A DNA stretch of 64,000 nt, taken from the NCBI GenBank assembly GCA_015680685.1, contig MNCI01028947.1:144195-208194 (forward strand), written 5' to 3'. The translations under genes were made by a program, and so were the position numbers. Of the stretch, positions 35,264 to 47,396 are shown piece by piece. Origin of the DNA: Gnetum montanum (Eukaryota; Streptophyta; Gnetopsida; Gnetales; Gnetaceae). Numbering within the stretch: position 1 is the stretch's first letter; the number at the start of each line of letters is the position of its first letter. The notes below the pieces were generated by a model that searched no databases, was not told where the DNA came from, and was given only the letters and a program-made list of their open reading frames with translations.

Positions 35264-35509
35264 TTTGCTAATCAAGTTATCATATACCAAGGACGCTGCA
35301 CTTGGGTAACGTCTCAAAATGGGAAAACTGTGGTCACCAAGGTTGGATATCTATGTCCTTTTAATAATTTTAATTTTGCTACGGACCAGAAAGAGATGTT
35401 GGATGACATGAACGACATTTTTATTTATGGCCCCAGTTTCACAGAGTACGAAGAGTACGTCAACGTAAAGCTCATTCTGCGCCGTTTGAATCGCGGGGAG
35501 AGATTTTAA
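35264..35509 (+). CDS. Candidate terminal exon, product unknown
   Basis: An 81-codon stop-free stretch ending in TAA at 35507, with CpG-containing codons and balanced composition: GRCTWVTSQNGKTVVTKVGY, then FATDQKEMLDDMNDIFIYGP, then TEYEEYVNVKLILRRLNRGE. A branch-point-like CTAAT and an AG (ATACCAAG|GAC, about 35291) lie near the start, so it could be a last exon. From its only good internal ATG (35396) it would be 37 codons. No family recognised; it may be chance. Confidence 0.35.
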   Translation, partial: FANQVIIYQGRCTWVTSQNGKTVVTKVGYLCPFNNFNFATDQKEMLDDMNDIFIYGPSFTEYEEYVNVKLILRRLNRGERF

Positions 35510-35750
35510 ATTTCGGAGAGAGAAATACATTGGAAAGGGAAGCCAATAAATTAAACTTCCAACATTAGCCTTATCATGATTTTCGGTTTTTTAAATTTCA
35601 TGGCATACGAAATGGTATGGAAACAACCTTAACATGATTGGCTATTTGTTGGTCTTCCTTATGTCATGGTGGTTGGCTATACTAGTGGGTGACGATGCAA
35701 GTAGTTGGGATTACAAAGTGTCTCACATTGGCATCGACAATTTCCCAACA
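35510..35750 (-). repeat. Possible copia-type 3' LTR (J), partial
   Basis: On the minus strand TGTTGGGAAATTGTCGATGC starts at 35750 right after a purine run TTAAGGGGGTGAT, the usual polypurine tract/LTR start arrangement of Ty1-copia elements. The outer end was not found. A part of it (CCAACTACTTGCATC ... ATAGCCAAC.ACCATGA) is repeated at 55170-55362. Confidence 0.5.
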
Positions 35751-35765
35751 ATCACCCCCTTAATG
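35751..35765 (-). promoter_or_regulatory. Polypurine tract of J
   Basis: AAGGGGGTGAT on the minus strand immediately before the TGTTGGG LTR start. Confidence 0.5.
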
Positions 35766-36472
35766 TCAACATGAAAAACAAAGAAAGGTGTACCCCTCAA
35801 CCTTATCCCTTTGATGTGTGCACTATTTAATTTCATGCCACACATTATTTAAAGGAATTTTTTATATTGGAAGCTTAGTTCCAACCCTTGGATAATAAAA
35901 GAGTCTTCAAAAACATAGTTTTGAGGATCATCTTTAATCCTTCTTCACTCTACCTCCTTTTGTGGAGTGCAACATAAACCATGTACAACCTTCTTTGCCA
36001 AAAGCTTCTTCCATGCCTCTTACACATGGAAATATTTAACGCCTTTACATTTAAAATAAAATTCCAACGGGAATAATAAAGAATAAAAGGATGCTTAAAT
36101 CCATCACCATAGTTAAACTTGTCAAGGTGCCTACCATGTACATCAAATAGGCCATTCCATAATCATTGATCTCTTTTAGTAGTGTTATCCCATTGAGCCA
36201 TGGTCACACATTTAGCTATAAAGCCCTAACTTAAAGTGGTGTTGCTGTTACCAAAATCAATAAATGCCCATTCCATTAGTCCATGATTTCCTTTTTCCAG
36301 TAATCTAGAAACCGATAGATCAATGTTCACCTCTATGTCCATCATGACAACCTTAGCATCTTCAATTAGCAGCACAATTGCCAATAGTGCAATGATCCAC
36401 ACACATACAAAACTTTCCATCATATGGATTGCCAAAACCATCTCTAATCAATACCCTTAACAATTGCCTACA
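35766..36472 (-). other. Internal side of J, nothing recognised
   Basis: If J is a copia element this would be its 3' internal region, but no RNase H motif is visible. The minus-strand frame at 36226-36441 has a hydrophobic N-terminus (FVCVWIIALLAIVLLI) like a signal peptide, but no domain. Low weight. Confidence 0.3.
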
Positions 36473-37403
36473 TGATGAAGCATTGGTTGGCTGTGTTGAT
36501 GCATCCATGTTGAGGTAGATGCCTTGACGTAGATGCCTCGATACATGCCATTACATCTATTTGAATAAACAATTAATTTTTGTTAGCTTTTATATTGGAG
36601 CCTTGATATCAAATACTCGATATTGGGGACCAAGATGCAACGTCAGATATATGATATTGTAGGATGTGTGTCAGCCTATAAATATAATGTTTGGACACAC
36701 GATTTGGGAATAAGTTTTGTCAATAGAGTAGTTCAACTCTTGCAATTTTATTCCATAGTCTTAGAGAATAGTTAGTGAATTCCCACAGTGTGGACCTGAG
36801 TTAGTTGTACCTTGTGTTATTTGATTGGCAATGTACTTGGACACATTCCATGAATGACAAAAAGATCGAGATTGATTCTTATTCATTGCAGCACTTTGAC
36901 TTCGATTAGATGTACTTTCCATGCAATTTACTTTTTATGCACTTAATATTTATGTTTCCATGCATATTAATAAATTGATGGAATGAGTGTGACTAGTTCC
37001 AAGCATAAGCATGTATTCACTTGATAACCCTAGCAATGTTATTACTTGGTTCACCTTGTAGCATAGTGCTTGGTAATCTTAGTAGTGGATACGTGGGTTT
37101 AGGATGTGTATAGTAAGTTGGGAATGGATACTCATCACCTATAGGCTAGTTTAGACTATACTTTTCATTATTAATTAGTTTAAATAATTGATTTCTTTAT
37201 TATCATTAGGAGTAGCATAAGGATGAAAAAACATTGAGAATCATATGCCTCACTCTAGGCTAAACCATTAGTGAAAAAGCTACCACTAGTCCAAGTGGGA
37301 AGACAGTGAACTTTGATCAGGGCATAAAAATCTAGATACAACTAGTCCCATCCATGAAATTTAACCATATCATGCATGAATGCTTATGATCTATATGTTT
37401 GGA
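36473..37403 (+). repeat. 5' LTR of element G, part 1
   Basis: Starts TGATGAAGCATTGG. TATA box at 36677-36684. The U5 triple repeat lies near 37020-37100 (CTTGATAACC, CTTGGTTCACC, CTTGGTAATC). It breaks off at 37403 just where the conserved GTATGGTTGGGCATAGGGG is expected; the missing end is found at 51272. Confidence 0.85.
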
Positions 37404-37530
37404 TGATGAGCGTTAAAGTGTTGCATTGACGAGCCCCCATCAACATGGTGTTACCTTGTCGACAGGGCCGTGTTGACGTAGCATTTGCTGGGTCTATGGG
37501 GCCCCATCGACATAGCCCAATAATAAAAAC

Positions 37531-37538
37531 TATAAATA
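37531..37538 (+). promoter_or_regulatory. TATA box of element E 5' LTR
   Basis: TATAAATA. The same box lies at 50469-50476 in the 3' LTR, with about 175 bases to the AATAAA in both copies. Confidence 0.8.
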
Positions 37539-37706
37539 CAAGCTCACAACCATGTTTATGAGATTCAAGTGATAATTGTAGCATACCTCTTATAGTTTTT
37601 CCATTTGAGAGTTAGAATATTCTTTGAGTGCCTACAGTAGGAGTTAGAAAGTGTATGGATCTTTATTCAAGCATTGTTGTACTTGAACCACACTAGTGTG
37701 AACAAC

Positions 37707-37712
37707 AATAAA
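37707..37712 (+). terminator. Poly(A) signal of element E LTR
   Basis: AATAAA within CAATAAAGATGAGCC, conserved in the 3' LTR at 50645-50650 and in the LTR of G at 55666-55671. It marks the likely end of R. Confidence 0.65.
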
Positions 37713-38075
37713 GATGAGCCTTTTAATCAAACCTTGCAACACTTAAAATAGACTATTGATTTATTTATGCATTTATTTTTTTCATTAATTATGAAATTAA
37801 TTAAGCTAATTTAAGCTAAATTAGACTTCAAGTGATTAGTTAATTAATTAAGCTAATTTAAGTTAAATTAGAATTCAAGTGATTAGTTAAGTAATTAAGC
37901 TAAATATATTAAACACATAAGTATGATTGCTTTGATTATAAACACATTTTCACTTGGTAACCCCAGTAGCATTATTGCTTGGTAATCCTAGCAGTGGATA
38001 TGTGGGTTTAGGACGTGTATAGAAAGTGGGACAAGATGCTTATGTTAGGACTATTTAGAGATCAGTTAGGTAGTT

Positions 38076-38937
38076 TGATGAGTGGTGAGGTACCCATACA
38101 CTCAACCATATGAATACAAGAATTACATGCACGATTTGGTCGAATTCTGCAATCTGGTCAAATTCCGCAAACTAAGTGCCTACATGCCTTATGGAACACC
38201 TAAGGTTAATCAATCGTTATCTTCCCAAGCTCACTTGTATTTGTCATGGTTGTATGGTTAAGTGAACTTGAGGTACATTATGTTTATGTCTTTTATATTT
38301 TATCACTTATGCTAATGAGGTAAAGGGTGAAGAGACTAAGTAACTAACTTTAACTAACTAAGTTCTAATGCCTAGCATCAGTATTTGTTCCCACTTTCCA
38401 TTCACACCCTGAGCCAATGCAACCTTTTGGGATTACCAAACGCTAGTCGTTACTGGGATTACCAAGCATAACACACATGCTCGAAGCAGTCGTACTGAAT
38501 GCACTTAACTATGGGAGAAGGGTTGAGAGAGATTTAATTAACTAATAAAGCATTTAAATGATGAACAATAAATAATAGTAATTAAAGTCCTATTTAGCTT
38601 AGTCCATGCACTGCAAGGTTTATCCAAAATTTCATCTTTATTTCCATACACAAACTTGTGCTCAGGTACAATATTTGCTTGAATAAAGATCCGTTCACTT
38701 TGGGACTCCTACTACGGGCACATGGAAATTATTCTATCTTTGGAGACGTAAAACTGCCAAAGTTTCACTAAGGATCTAGACCTAGATGGAGAAACAAGGG
38801 AGAGCTGCCTATTATTTATATATTTGGTGGCACGTTGTGATATTGCATACGTGATATCGCACGGGAAGACATGATATCACATACGCGATATCGCGGGGGA
38901 TGCGATATCGCTACCCATGCGATATCGCATCCCATCA
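38076..38937 (-). repeat. Solo LTR nested in the 5' LTR of element E
   Basis: 862 bp, plus-strand ends TGATGAGTGG and CATCCCATCA. Flanked by a perfect 5-bp duplication TAGTT (38071-38075 and 38938-38942). The host LTR resumes in register (GTTAAATTAAATTAG, compare 50991). Same superfamily, opposite orientation. Its U3 has repeated GATATCGC palindromes (about 38845-38930). The internal region was lost by LTR-LTR recombination. Confidence 0.95.
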
Positions 38938-38942
38938 TAGTT

Positions 38943-39221
38943 AAATTAAATTAGTTATTAAATTACTTCATCTCTCTACTTTAAGCACCAAGGAACATAA
39001 AACATGAAATAATAAAAATCATATGCCTCAATTATACTTAACCATACCTTTGTACATCACAAGTGTAATTGAGAAGACAATGAATGATTGTTAGGGTAAG
39101 GTTCACCTCCTAGAAGACTAGTGTATCAAAAAACATAGAGTTCATAGAATTCGACTAGATCACGTGTGAACACTTCATGATTTGTATGGTTGGGCATAGT
39201 GGTATCCTTCATTGCTCATCA
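38943..39221 (+). repeat. 5' LTR of element E, part 2
   Basis: Continuation after the solo LTR, ending GCTCATCA at 39221. It matches 50990-51266 of the 3' LTR. Confidence 0.9.
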
Positions 39222-39240
39222 TTGGCATTGTTGCTAGGTG
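39222..39240 (+). promoter_or_regulatory. Primer binding site of element E
   Basis: TTGGCATTGTTGCTAGGTG directly after the LTR. It is a decayed form of the tRNA-Asp-type site seen in element A (TTGGCGTCGTTGCTGGGGA). Confidence 0.8.
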
Positions 39241-39379
39241 CTCTTTTTTTCTTTTTTAAATGTGCACTATCTAGGATTAGTGAATATCATTAATATCATT
39301 GGACAAACCCTAAGGTCAACATCATTCTCATAATAAATATAATCACATAAGAATAATGATATTTTATTTGTTTTGCAAA

Positions 39380-41900
39380 ATGTCTTCTTCTCACAACAAT
39401 GATGATGCTAAACCATTAGTCCCACAACAATGCAAGGTGGTGTATACTCATCTAGATGAGTATGTGCATAACTTCACCTTCATCCTACATTAGGATGAAC
39501 AATTGTGATGGTGTGATATGGAAGGCATCATTGTAATGACTCTTGATTGATCTATGCCCATGATGCTACTTCAAACTCTTAAGAAGTTGGGCATCCAAGA
39601 TCTTCAAGAGGAGTATGTTGTGCATGATTACAACTATTGGTACTACCATCCCACTAAAACATAATGCAGGAGAGATTGACACTAGGAGAAGCACCATGAG
39701 TTTGTGAAGGAAAAATGATTTACCAATTCCTTGTTCCTACTGAGCTAAGATGACAATGAGGATCCTCTCTCTAAGAGCTCTCAACATGAAAATTCTCCAC
39801 CCCTTGTTACTAGTGATGGGGGTGTGGTCCTAAATCTACATTCTACTATCAACAAACAAGGTCAAGGTAAATATGGTAGTTAAGGAAAGGGATCAGACAA
39901 GCATTAAGATGATAAGAAAACTGACAAACATGGCTATGATAACTAAAGGGAAGTTGGCAGATACCATGGTGGTGGTAGTCCTCCTCCCTCTTTGCCCTCT
40001 TCATCTACATTTTCTTCTTCTTCTTCTTGCTCTAACAAACATAACTGAAAGAACAACCATGATGAAGGTGAATAACAAGACAATAATGATGATCGTCGAG
40101 CCCATAATGAATGAAGGGGTAATAGAGGATATCATCAATGAAAATGAAATAATGATGATGATGAGCCTTTGCTAGAAACTTGAAGCATGCTAAATATTGC
40201 AGAGGCTGTAAAAATTCCAACCATGAATGTGAAAGACAATTGGATCAAACAACTTGATATGAACAATATTCTCAGATTTGAGGGAGGATATAATTCTAAT
40301 CCATAGACACCTCTTCAAGCTTTTTACGATGCTTGTGCCTTACAAAATATTGAGAAAAATTGGCAAAAATTAAAGCTATTTTTGAGGACACTCATCAAAG
40401 AAGAAGAATGTTGGTACCAATCCTTGGAGCCAGAATCTATCCATAGGAGAAGTACAATGCTTGAGTTATTCAACAATAAGTATCAAATCTACTCTGGAGT
40501 ATTTAATCTAAGAAGGCAAATCCAAGGATGGAAGTAAGAAAACAATGAACCCTTGGATGCTGCCATGGGCAAATACTATTCTCTCATACACCGATGCCCT
40601 AGCCATGGTTGTTCTCAGTGGGAATAACTTCCCCATATAATAGATGGACTTAGATCAAAAACAAGGAGAACTATTAGAACTCAAAGCTCATGAAAATCAA
40701 AGGCTAATTGAGCTAGTGGAAAAAGAGAAAGGAGAGTTGAGAAAATGTAAAAATGTAGAGGAATATAATAGGGATCCCTCCATCAAGAATATGGAAGTCT
40801 GATTTTGTAACAATGAGGAGGAATCACCACTTGATTAGGTGGTAAATAGAAAGACCTTGCTGATCCAAAAGTTTATGTCTGAAATTTTAGTTAAGATGGA
40901 TAGAATGTGGGATTTGTTAGATGTAAAATTCCAAATTTCTTTCAAAATCACTGAAGAATCAAAAGAGCATAGTAATGATCGTAATTGTAGGAGGTGAAAA
41001 GAAGCTGAACGTGCCTACCAAAGGGATAATGGAAAAATTGTTGTAGTAGATGAAGTTGCAAAAACTAAGTTAGATGATGATGGTGGGTGTGACATCGACC
41101 AATATGAACATCCTAAGGGATGTTATCCCATTATGTCATACTTATAGGAATCTGGGGTGTATGCTCTAAATCCATGACTAGCAAGAAGGCAAGCACCTAG
41201 AAGGTTTCCTTATCCTCAAAGAAAGCCCAGGTAATTTCATTAATAGTAGCAATATTATCCAAGTGGAGCATCACCATAACTGTATGAGCAATACCAATAG
41301 TGGTAGCAACCACAATCATGGGAGATGCCACCATCAAAGCAACAATACCCTCATAGGAAACTAGATCCATATGGGTATTACATTTAGCAACCATTGTCTC
41401 CACGTGACTCTTCTAGTCATGCTTCTCCCTTCCAACATTACTACTACCCTCTTGAATACTATAGATCTCATTCTCCACATTCTAGGAGCGATGTTACATT
41501 TCATCCTTATTCTCCTTCTGTCCCTGCACTTGTTCCTCTATCCTCAATGTAACCCTTAATGTGACTTCCACCTACTCCATCCATGCAAGGCTAAATTCTA
41601 GCTCAATTGTAGCAACGTAATGCTACTAAGGTCATTAATCTATAATTGATTCATCAATTGAGGGGTTTGAAACCTTGTGCTTGCAAAAGACCATTTTTTC
41701 GACCCAACAACCCTACTAAGCCCTCATAGACTTAGGTGGCTAATCACCTTACTCTTGCTTCATCCTCTAAAAATCATTCCATCAGGTCCCATTCAAATTA
41801 AATGTCATCCAAAATCCATATTTTTATGTTTACCGATGCTATATTTAATTGAATTTAGACTAGCAACCTTCCCAAGAAATTAGCTAATCCTAGAAGCCCT
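39380..41900 (+). pseudogene. Gag of element E (broken)
   Basis: Begins ATG at 39380 (MSSSHNNDDAKPLVPQQ). A Ser/Pro-rich low-complexity part lies near 39960-40030. The capsid core (40190-40700) has QLDMNNILRFEGGYNSNP, FYDACALQNIEKNWQKLKLF and PLDAAMGKYYSLIHRCPSHG. The zinc knuckle near 41090 has lost its second Cys (CDIDQYEHPKGC). The C-terminal Pro/Tyr-rich part is frameshifted. Many TAG/TGA codons. Its N-terminal 260 or so codons are those missing in A. Confidence 0.82.
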
Positions 41901-41904
41901 CTTA

Positions 41905-42400
41905 TCTATCTACAGATTGTTGGAAATGAATAATGTAAGGCTCTTCTTGATTTAGGTTTTAGTATGAGCTTAATTTCTCATGAGATGTATACTACTTGGA
42001 ACCTACCGCATCCCAATAAGAGCAATATCAAATTAGAATTGATAGACTAGTCCATCAACGTTCCATTGGGATTGGTCAAAGACATTGTAAACACTGTTTG
42101 TGAATGGTCCTATCAATTTTCTAGTAGTTAAGGTTAAAAACTACTAGGGAGATTTCGAAATCATTATGGGAAGGGCATGGTTAAGCACTATCAATAGAAG
42201 AATGGGCATAAGAGATCTTTCATTAGAGATATCAAAAGAAAATACATTCAGAAAGATCGAGAAGAGATGAGTTCCATGCATTACGTATAACAATTTAGGG
42301 TGCAATTGCATGCAAAAGCTTTGGTCTATGAAATAAGCATCTATCTCTACATACAAGAAGTGTGCACATGAAGTAGATATTCAAAGGTGTCTATATGTAG
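41905..42400 (+). pseudogene. Protease of element E (broken)
   Basis: CKALLDLGFSMSLISHEMY carries the active-site region with DSG changed to DLG (catalytic Asp kept). IIMGRAWLST is the C-terminal signature, followed by a stop. It aligns with A's protease. Frameshift and stops throughout. Confidence 0.8.
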
Positions 42401-42539
42401 TAGCCACAAAATAGGAGGGTACCAATGGCTAATCACTCATTCTACCAGTAGTACAGTGTGCATGGAACCTACTAAGAGCCTAAGATGCACCTATGTCATA
42501 GGCATGGATGCACTAGAGCAAGTTAATCACCAACCCTCT

Positions 42540-43680
42540 GATGATGAAAACATTGATACCAATTGGGAAGAGTTGGAGATCCCTGGGAATTTTAAATAGG
42601 AGCCCTTAGAGTTGAAAACTTTACTTGCCAGCCTAGAATATGCATTCTTGAAATATGGCAAGTCAGTCATACTTAATGCCAAACTTGCTCTTGAACAGAA
42701 AGCAAAACTATTGAAAGTGATCAATAAATGGTTGATAGCCTTTGCCTAGTCATATCCAAAATTCATTGGAATTGATCCATGGATATGCTAGCATCACATT
42801 TACACTAATCTGTCCATGAAGCTAAGGAGGCAATGATAATAGTTGTTGAATCCAAAATTGAAACAAATTATCAAGGAGAAAATTGAGAAACTCCTTAAGG
42901 TAGGGGTCATCTACCCCATGGTAGATAGAGATTGGGTTAGTCCACTTGTTATAGTGCCAAAGAGAGATGAAAAATGATGGGTTTGCATTAACTTCAGGTT
43001 GTTAAACATGGTAACATTTAAAGATCATTTTCCATTTCTATTCATTGATTAGGTGTTGGACACCATTTCTAGGCATTGCTATTATATTTTTTTGGATGGT
43101 TATAGTGGCTATAACCAAATTTGGATTGCAGTAGAAGATCAAGCTAAAACAACATTCACAAGTCCCTAGGGAATCTTTGCATATCACAAGATGCCTTTTG
43201 GTTTGTGCAATGCTCCTACCACTTTCCAACACTTGGTCTTAAGTATCTTTTAGTAGCAAATAGGTAGTGTAGTAGAAGTCTTCATGGATGACTTCTCCAC
43301 TTATGGCACTACATTTGAGCAAGCCTTAGACCTCCTTGAGTAAGTACTAAAAAGATATGTGGAGATAAATCTATGGCTTAATTTGTAAAAAAGTCATCTC
43401 ATGGTCCAAGAGGGCATTGTATTAAAGCACCTAATTTCATAGGAAGGGATTGATGTAGACCTCAAAATGATAAGGGTCATCTAAGGAATCACCCATCAAC
43501 TAGAGACTATTAAATATGTTTGGTCATTCCCTAGACACATTGGTTACTACTGATGATTCATAGAGAATTTCTCTATAATTGTCAAGTCATTGGTTAGCTA
43601 ACAAAGAAAGATGCTTCCTTCATTTGGACCAAAGAATGCAAAAAAGCATTTTAAAGCCTTAAACAGAAGCTTGTAGAGGC
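42540..43680 (+). pseudogene. Reverse transcriptase of element E
   Basis: Linker INKWLIAFA, then VIYPMVDRDWVSPLVIVPKR, CINFRLLNMVTFKDHFPF, LDTISRHCYYIFLDGYSGYN, KTTFTSP, a stop for Trp, GIFAYHKMPFGLCNAPTTF, and EVFMDDFSTYG with the catalytic Asp pair intact (near 43285). The wording (FLDGYSGYNQI, MPFGLCNAP.TFQ) is typical of the Athila/Tat branch. It has around ten stops, most at expected Trp or Gln codons. Confidence 0.9.
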
Positions 43681-43689
43681 TCCAATTCT

Positions 43690-44080
43690 ATGAGCACATA
43701 ACTAGTACAGATCATTCTATATCATGATAAATGCATCTAACTATGCCTTGGGAGTTATACTTACGTAGTTGGATGATAAGAAACATCCATATTATATTAA
43801 CTACATAAGTGAAAGCATTGTGGATGCATAATTGAATTACACCACCACTAAAAAAGAACTAATGATAGTGGTGTATGCTCTAGAAAATTTTAGGAACTAT
43901 GTGCTTGGATATAAAGTATTTTTGCACACTAATCATAGTGCCATTCACTTTCTCATGGACAAGCCAATGGTGAGCCCTTGTATCATAGAGTGGTTGGTAA
44001 TCTTGTAGGAATTTGATCTTACAATGGTAGATTGAAAGTGGACTGAGAATGTGGTTGATGATTACTTGTCTTGATTGTGA
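43690..44080 (+). pseudogene. RNase H of element E
   Basis: SNYALGVILT, a stop-altered Gln, LDDKKHPYYINYISESIV, LNYTTTKKELMIVVYALENF, VFLHTNHSAIHFLMDKPM and VVDDYLS follow in order. No second RNase H follows, unlike element F, which supports the Athila side of the branch. Confidence 0.88.
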
Positions 44081-44089
44081 TGGGATAAC

Positions 44090-45415
44090 AAAGAGGAGAA
44101 AAGCTCATTATCTAATCTATTTCTTAATGAACTTCTCTTTTTTGTTGAAATAAATGAACAAATGCCCATAGAACCAGAATGGTATGATGACATCCTCAGT
44201 TATCTTCTGACTTAGGAGATGCCATAAGATCTGGATTATAGAAAAAAACAATAGTTTCTTCATTGGGCTAAGCACTTCATGGAAATCAATGGATACCTTT
44301 ACAAGATGTGTGCTAATGGCCTAGTTCCCTAGTGTGTACTTGATGCAAATCAATTGTGCATTCTCCAAGATGCTCATGAATGCCCTTGTAAAGGCCACTA
44401 TGCTAGGAGATGCATGATCATAAAAAATCCTGATGGTAGGATACTATTGGCCCACAAACTGCAAGGACATCCACCAATCTATTTGATCTTGTGAGTGCTA
44501 TCAACAAGATGTTAGGATGCTTGCATGAATGGAGGATCCTAATAGTAGAGTCAACCATTGAAACCCTTTAACATATGTAACATAGATTTCATAGGTTCCA
44601 TCACATCCATTTCTAATGGGAAGGCATATATAATCGTTGCCATTAACTACTATACCAAATGGGTAGAAGTAACAACTATCACCGATTGTTCATCATTCAC
44701 TGCTACTTGATTTATACAAAAAAATGTTGTGAATAGGCTTGGGATGCCATGTGCACTAATTTTTGATAATGAAACCCACTTTACAGGTGCCACTTTTTGA
44801 AAACTTGTGCAACACTTGGGAGTTGAACATAAATTAACAACACCTATCACCCCCAAGGCAATGGTCAAGTAGAGGTAACTAACAGGGAGAATACAAAGAT
44901 TCTAACAAGAACTATTAGCAAATAGGAGAGACTGGAGCATAAAACTTAATGATGCCCTTTGGGCCTATTGCTCAACATGGAAAGTCCTTATTGGCTACTC
45001 TTTCTATGAGTTGATGTATGACAAACTTCTAATACTTCCAATCCAATCTGAGCTTTATACACTCTTAACTTTCTATGACCTAGATCTTGACCTAAGTATA
45101 GCACACAAAGAAAGACTGATCAGCCTAAATGTGTTAGATGAAAATCAATTAGTAGCCCTATGCTTGAATGAAGTGCACAAGGCATTTAACAAACAATGAC
45201 ATGACCTTAGAATATAGAAAGTAAAATTTCAACCAGGAGATAAGGTTCTTTACTAGAATCCCATACACATACCTTAAAACATTGTGGAGAGGGCCTTATA
45301 TAATTAATGAAACCTTTTCTTCTGGGCCCATGATCATATGCAAACCTAAGAGCCAACATAAAAAGTAGTTGGCCAACATTGAGCAGGTAAAGCCTTTCCA
45401 CACGCGAAAGTAAGC
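44090..45415 (+). pseudogene. Integrase of element E
   Basis: The zinc-binding part has LHWAKHFMEINGYLYKMCAN and LQDAHECPCKGHYARR. The core has INYYTKWVEV, where the first catalytic Asp is Asn, and LIFDNETHFTGATF with the second Asp kept. A frameshift in TTPI then disrupts the Glu region (about 44850-44880). The C-terminal segment PIQSELYTL ... LDENQLVALCLNEVHKAFNK is at 45011-45199, and GPYIINETFSSGPMIICKPK near 45295. Confidence 0.87.
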
Positions 45416-47368
45416 TAGTGCAACAAATACCTCAATGGATCGACAACTGTGCTCAATGTTTTTCATCTCCTCCTTCCAACTCAGTTGTGGGGAAGATGGC
45501 CATCCATATTAATCATCCACATGGCTTCTTATTTTTTCTATTTTTTTACACATTTTTGTTTTTGTAATTTGTTTCTTTTACACCTTTTTAATTTTCAAAA
45601 TTTTTCCTGTTTTACACCATAATTAGTATATTTAAACATTTTTTGAATATTTTACACTTTCTTATAGATTTTACAATATTTTTAGTGTGTTATTTTCTAA
45701 TTTTTTGCTAATAATCATGCTTTATGCCAACAGGACATAATGGTTCTATGGTTGCTACTAATGATGGTTTGTGCTTAATGTTTTGTTTACTAATGTTTGG
45801 TTTCTATTTGTGAATTTTTGTATCAATGGCTAAGTCATGGTTTCTTTTTCATGGAACAGGCACTGAGTCCATGACATCCACCCATCCACAATCTCTATGA
45901 TTTTCCTTATTTTAGAAGTTTGAAGTCCCTTTTCATTAAATAAACTTTTAACAAATTTGTGACCTTGTTATTTTCTAGAATTGAGAATGATTCAAAGGTT
46001 TGCACAGGGTGTGACTTCAAGGAAACTTAATGTACATGAGTGTTTTCATAGACTACTTATCATTCCATGTTGATCAATTACCAGAAGTTAAATAAAGTCT
46101 TTGCATGGTGCAGTTTCCATAAAAAAAGAACAAAAAAAATAAAAAAAACATGATGAGAATTCAAAGCACATCCCTTAGAAAAATAAATGAGCTATAAAAA
46201 CTAGTTATGGGACTAGAAAGGCAAGTTACCCATGCTTGAAGGTCCCCACTAACCAGGGCCCTCTCTTCCTGCTTCTCTTTTCTTCTCTTTATGGAATGGT
46301 GGTTGTTCTGTGGGAGCACTTTTGTGTCTTGAGGAAGGGGGGTGGGGGGTGGAATCGATCCACCTATGCTATTTGTAACTCACCTTACTACCAATGTTCA
46401 TGTTCTTGTTTCTATGTCTTGGTTTGAAGTACTTGAATTCTTTGGTAGAATCTTTTGGGTTTTGGTCCTAAACTTTCATCGATCATTAATCACCTATGGG
46501 GCCCATGGACTCCTTAGGTTGAGGTTATGCAAAAGAAAACAAGGCATGTACCTACTATGGGGAGGATCCACTTGCATATCTCTTGGTTGGGTTCATTAAG
46601 TACCTTATCCTTAGGCATTCTTGCAATTAGAATCTTTTTTACATCCATCTTCTACATCAAACTATATGCTCCTTTACATATTTTGTTTAATAATCAAATG
46701 CTTCATTAAATTTTTGAATGTTTAAGCTTTCAAAGATCTTATTCAATGATTTCATCATATTATTGGCTTTTCTGAAACTCTATGGATCCCAAATTCATTG
46801 AAAAATTCCTTATATTTTTTTAAGATATTCAAATTTGAAAATTTTCTATACGAGCTTCATATACAAGTCTCTATCAATAGAGCAAATGCATATATGAGGC
46901 CCTGTATATGTGGCCCTATCACCGTAGTAGAAAAATAGTATATATATGTGCGAGTCCACTTTGAAATTTTCATATTTTCTCATAAAGGCCAAGGGAGTTT
47001 TTCAAAAATTTTAGAGCTTAGAACCTTCCAGAGCCCATAACTTCCTAATCATTTATCCAAATCACTTCATTCTTCAATCTTGTAGCTATTAAAGGTAAGC
47101 TCTTAGTCATGGGGGCCATAAATGCACCATTTTTTATAGAAAAATTTTCACCATTTTTTCTAACTTCTACAAAGGTTTAACTCAAAAATCAACATTTAGA
47201 CACCAAATTTAGAGTTAAACTCTTTCAATGAGCTTTGGTAACACTTATAATGAAATTAATTAATAAAATAATAATGAAATATCAATCTACCATGGTCCAA
47301 ACTTAGCCAAGTGTAACTAATTGACAAGATAAGGCACTCAAAATATTCAAAGTTACACATTATATCTA
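45416..47368 (+). other. Long spacer between integrase and extra ORF of element E (intron-like)
   Basis: Nearly 2 kb without coding signal, with T-rich parts (45540-45720). From about 46080 it aligns with the corresponding spacer of element B. The possible donor was not identified. Open frames near 46236-46709 overlap each other in different frames and look spurious. Confidence 0.6.
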
Positions 47369-47396
47369 CTAATCCATGGATGTGTTGTGACCATAG
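47369..47396 (+). promoter_or_regulatory. Predicted branch point and splice acceptor before the extra ORF (E)
   Basis: CTAATCCATGG with branch-like CTAAT at 47369-47373 and AG at 47395-47396, 24 bases downstream of the branch A, immediately followed by ATG. Identical geometry in B. Confidence 0.6.

Larger units (their letters stand above)
37404..38075 (+). repeat. 5' LTR of element E, part 1
   Basis: TGATGAGCGTTAAAG start. U3 with GTTGACG/CATCGACA words. TATA box 37531-37538, AATAAA at 37707-37712. It aligns along its length with the 3' LTR at 50299. It continues at 38943 after the solo LTR insertion; total 951 bp against 968 bp for the 3' LTR. Confidence 0.9.

Noticed and set aside
39873-40175. 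Met- and Ile-rich 100-codon frame
   Set aside because: Shadow of the Ser/Pro- and His/Asp-rich Gag segment of E in another frame.
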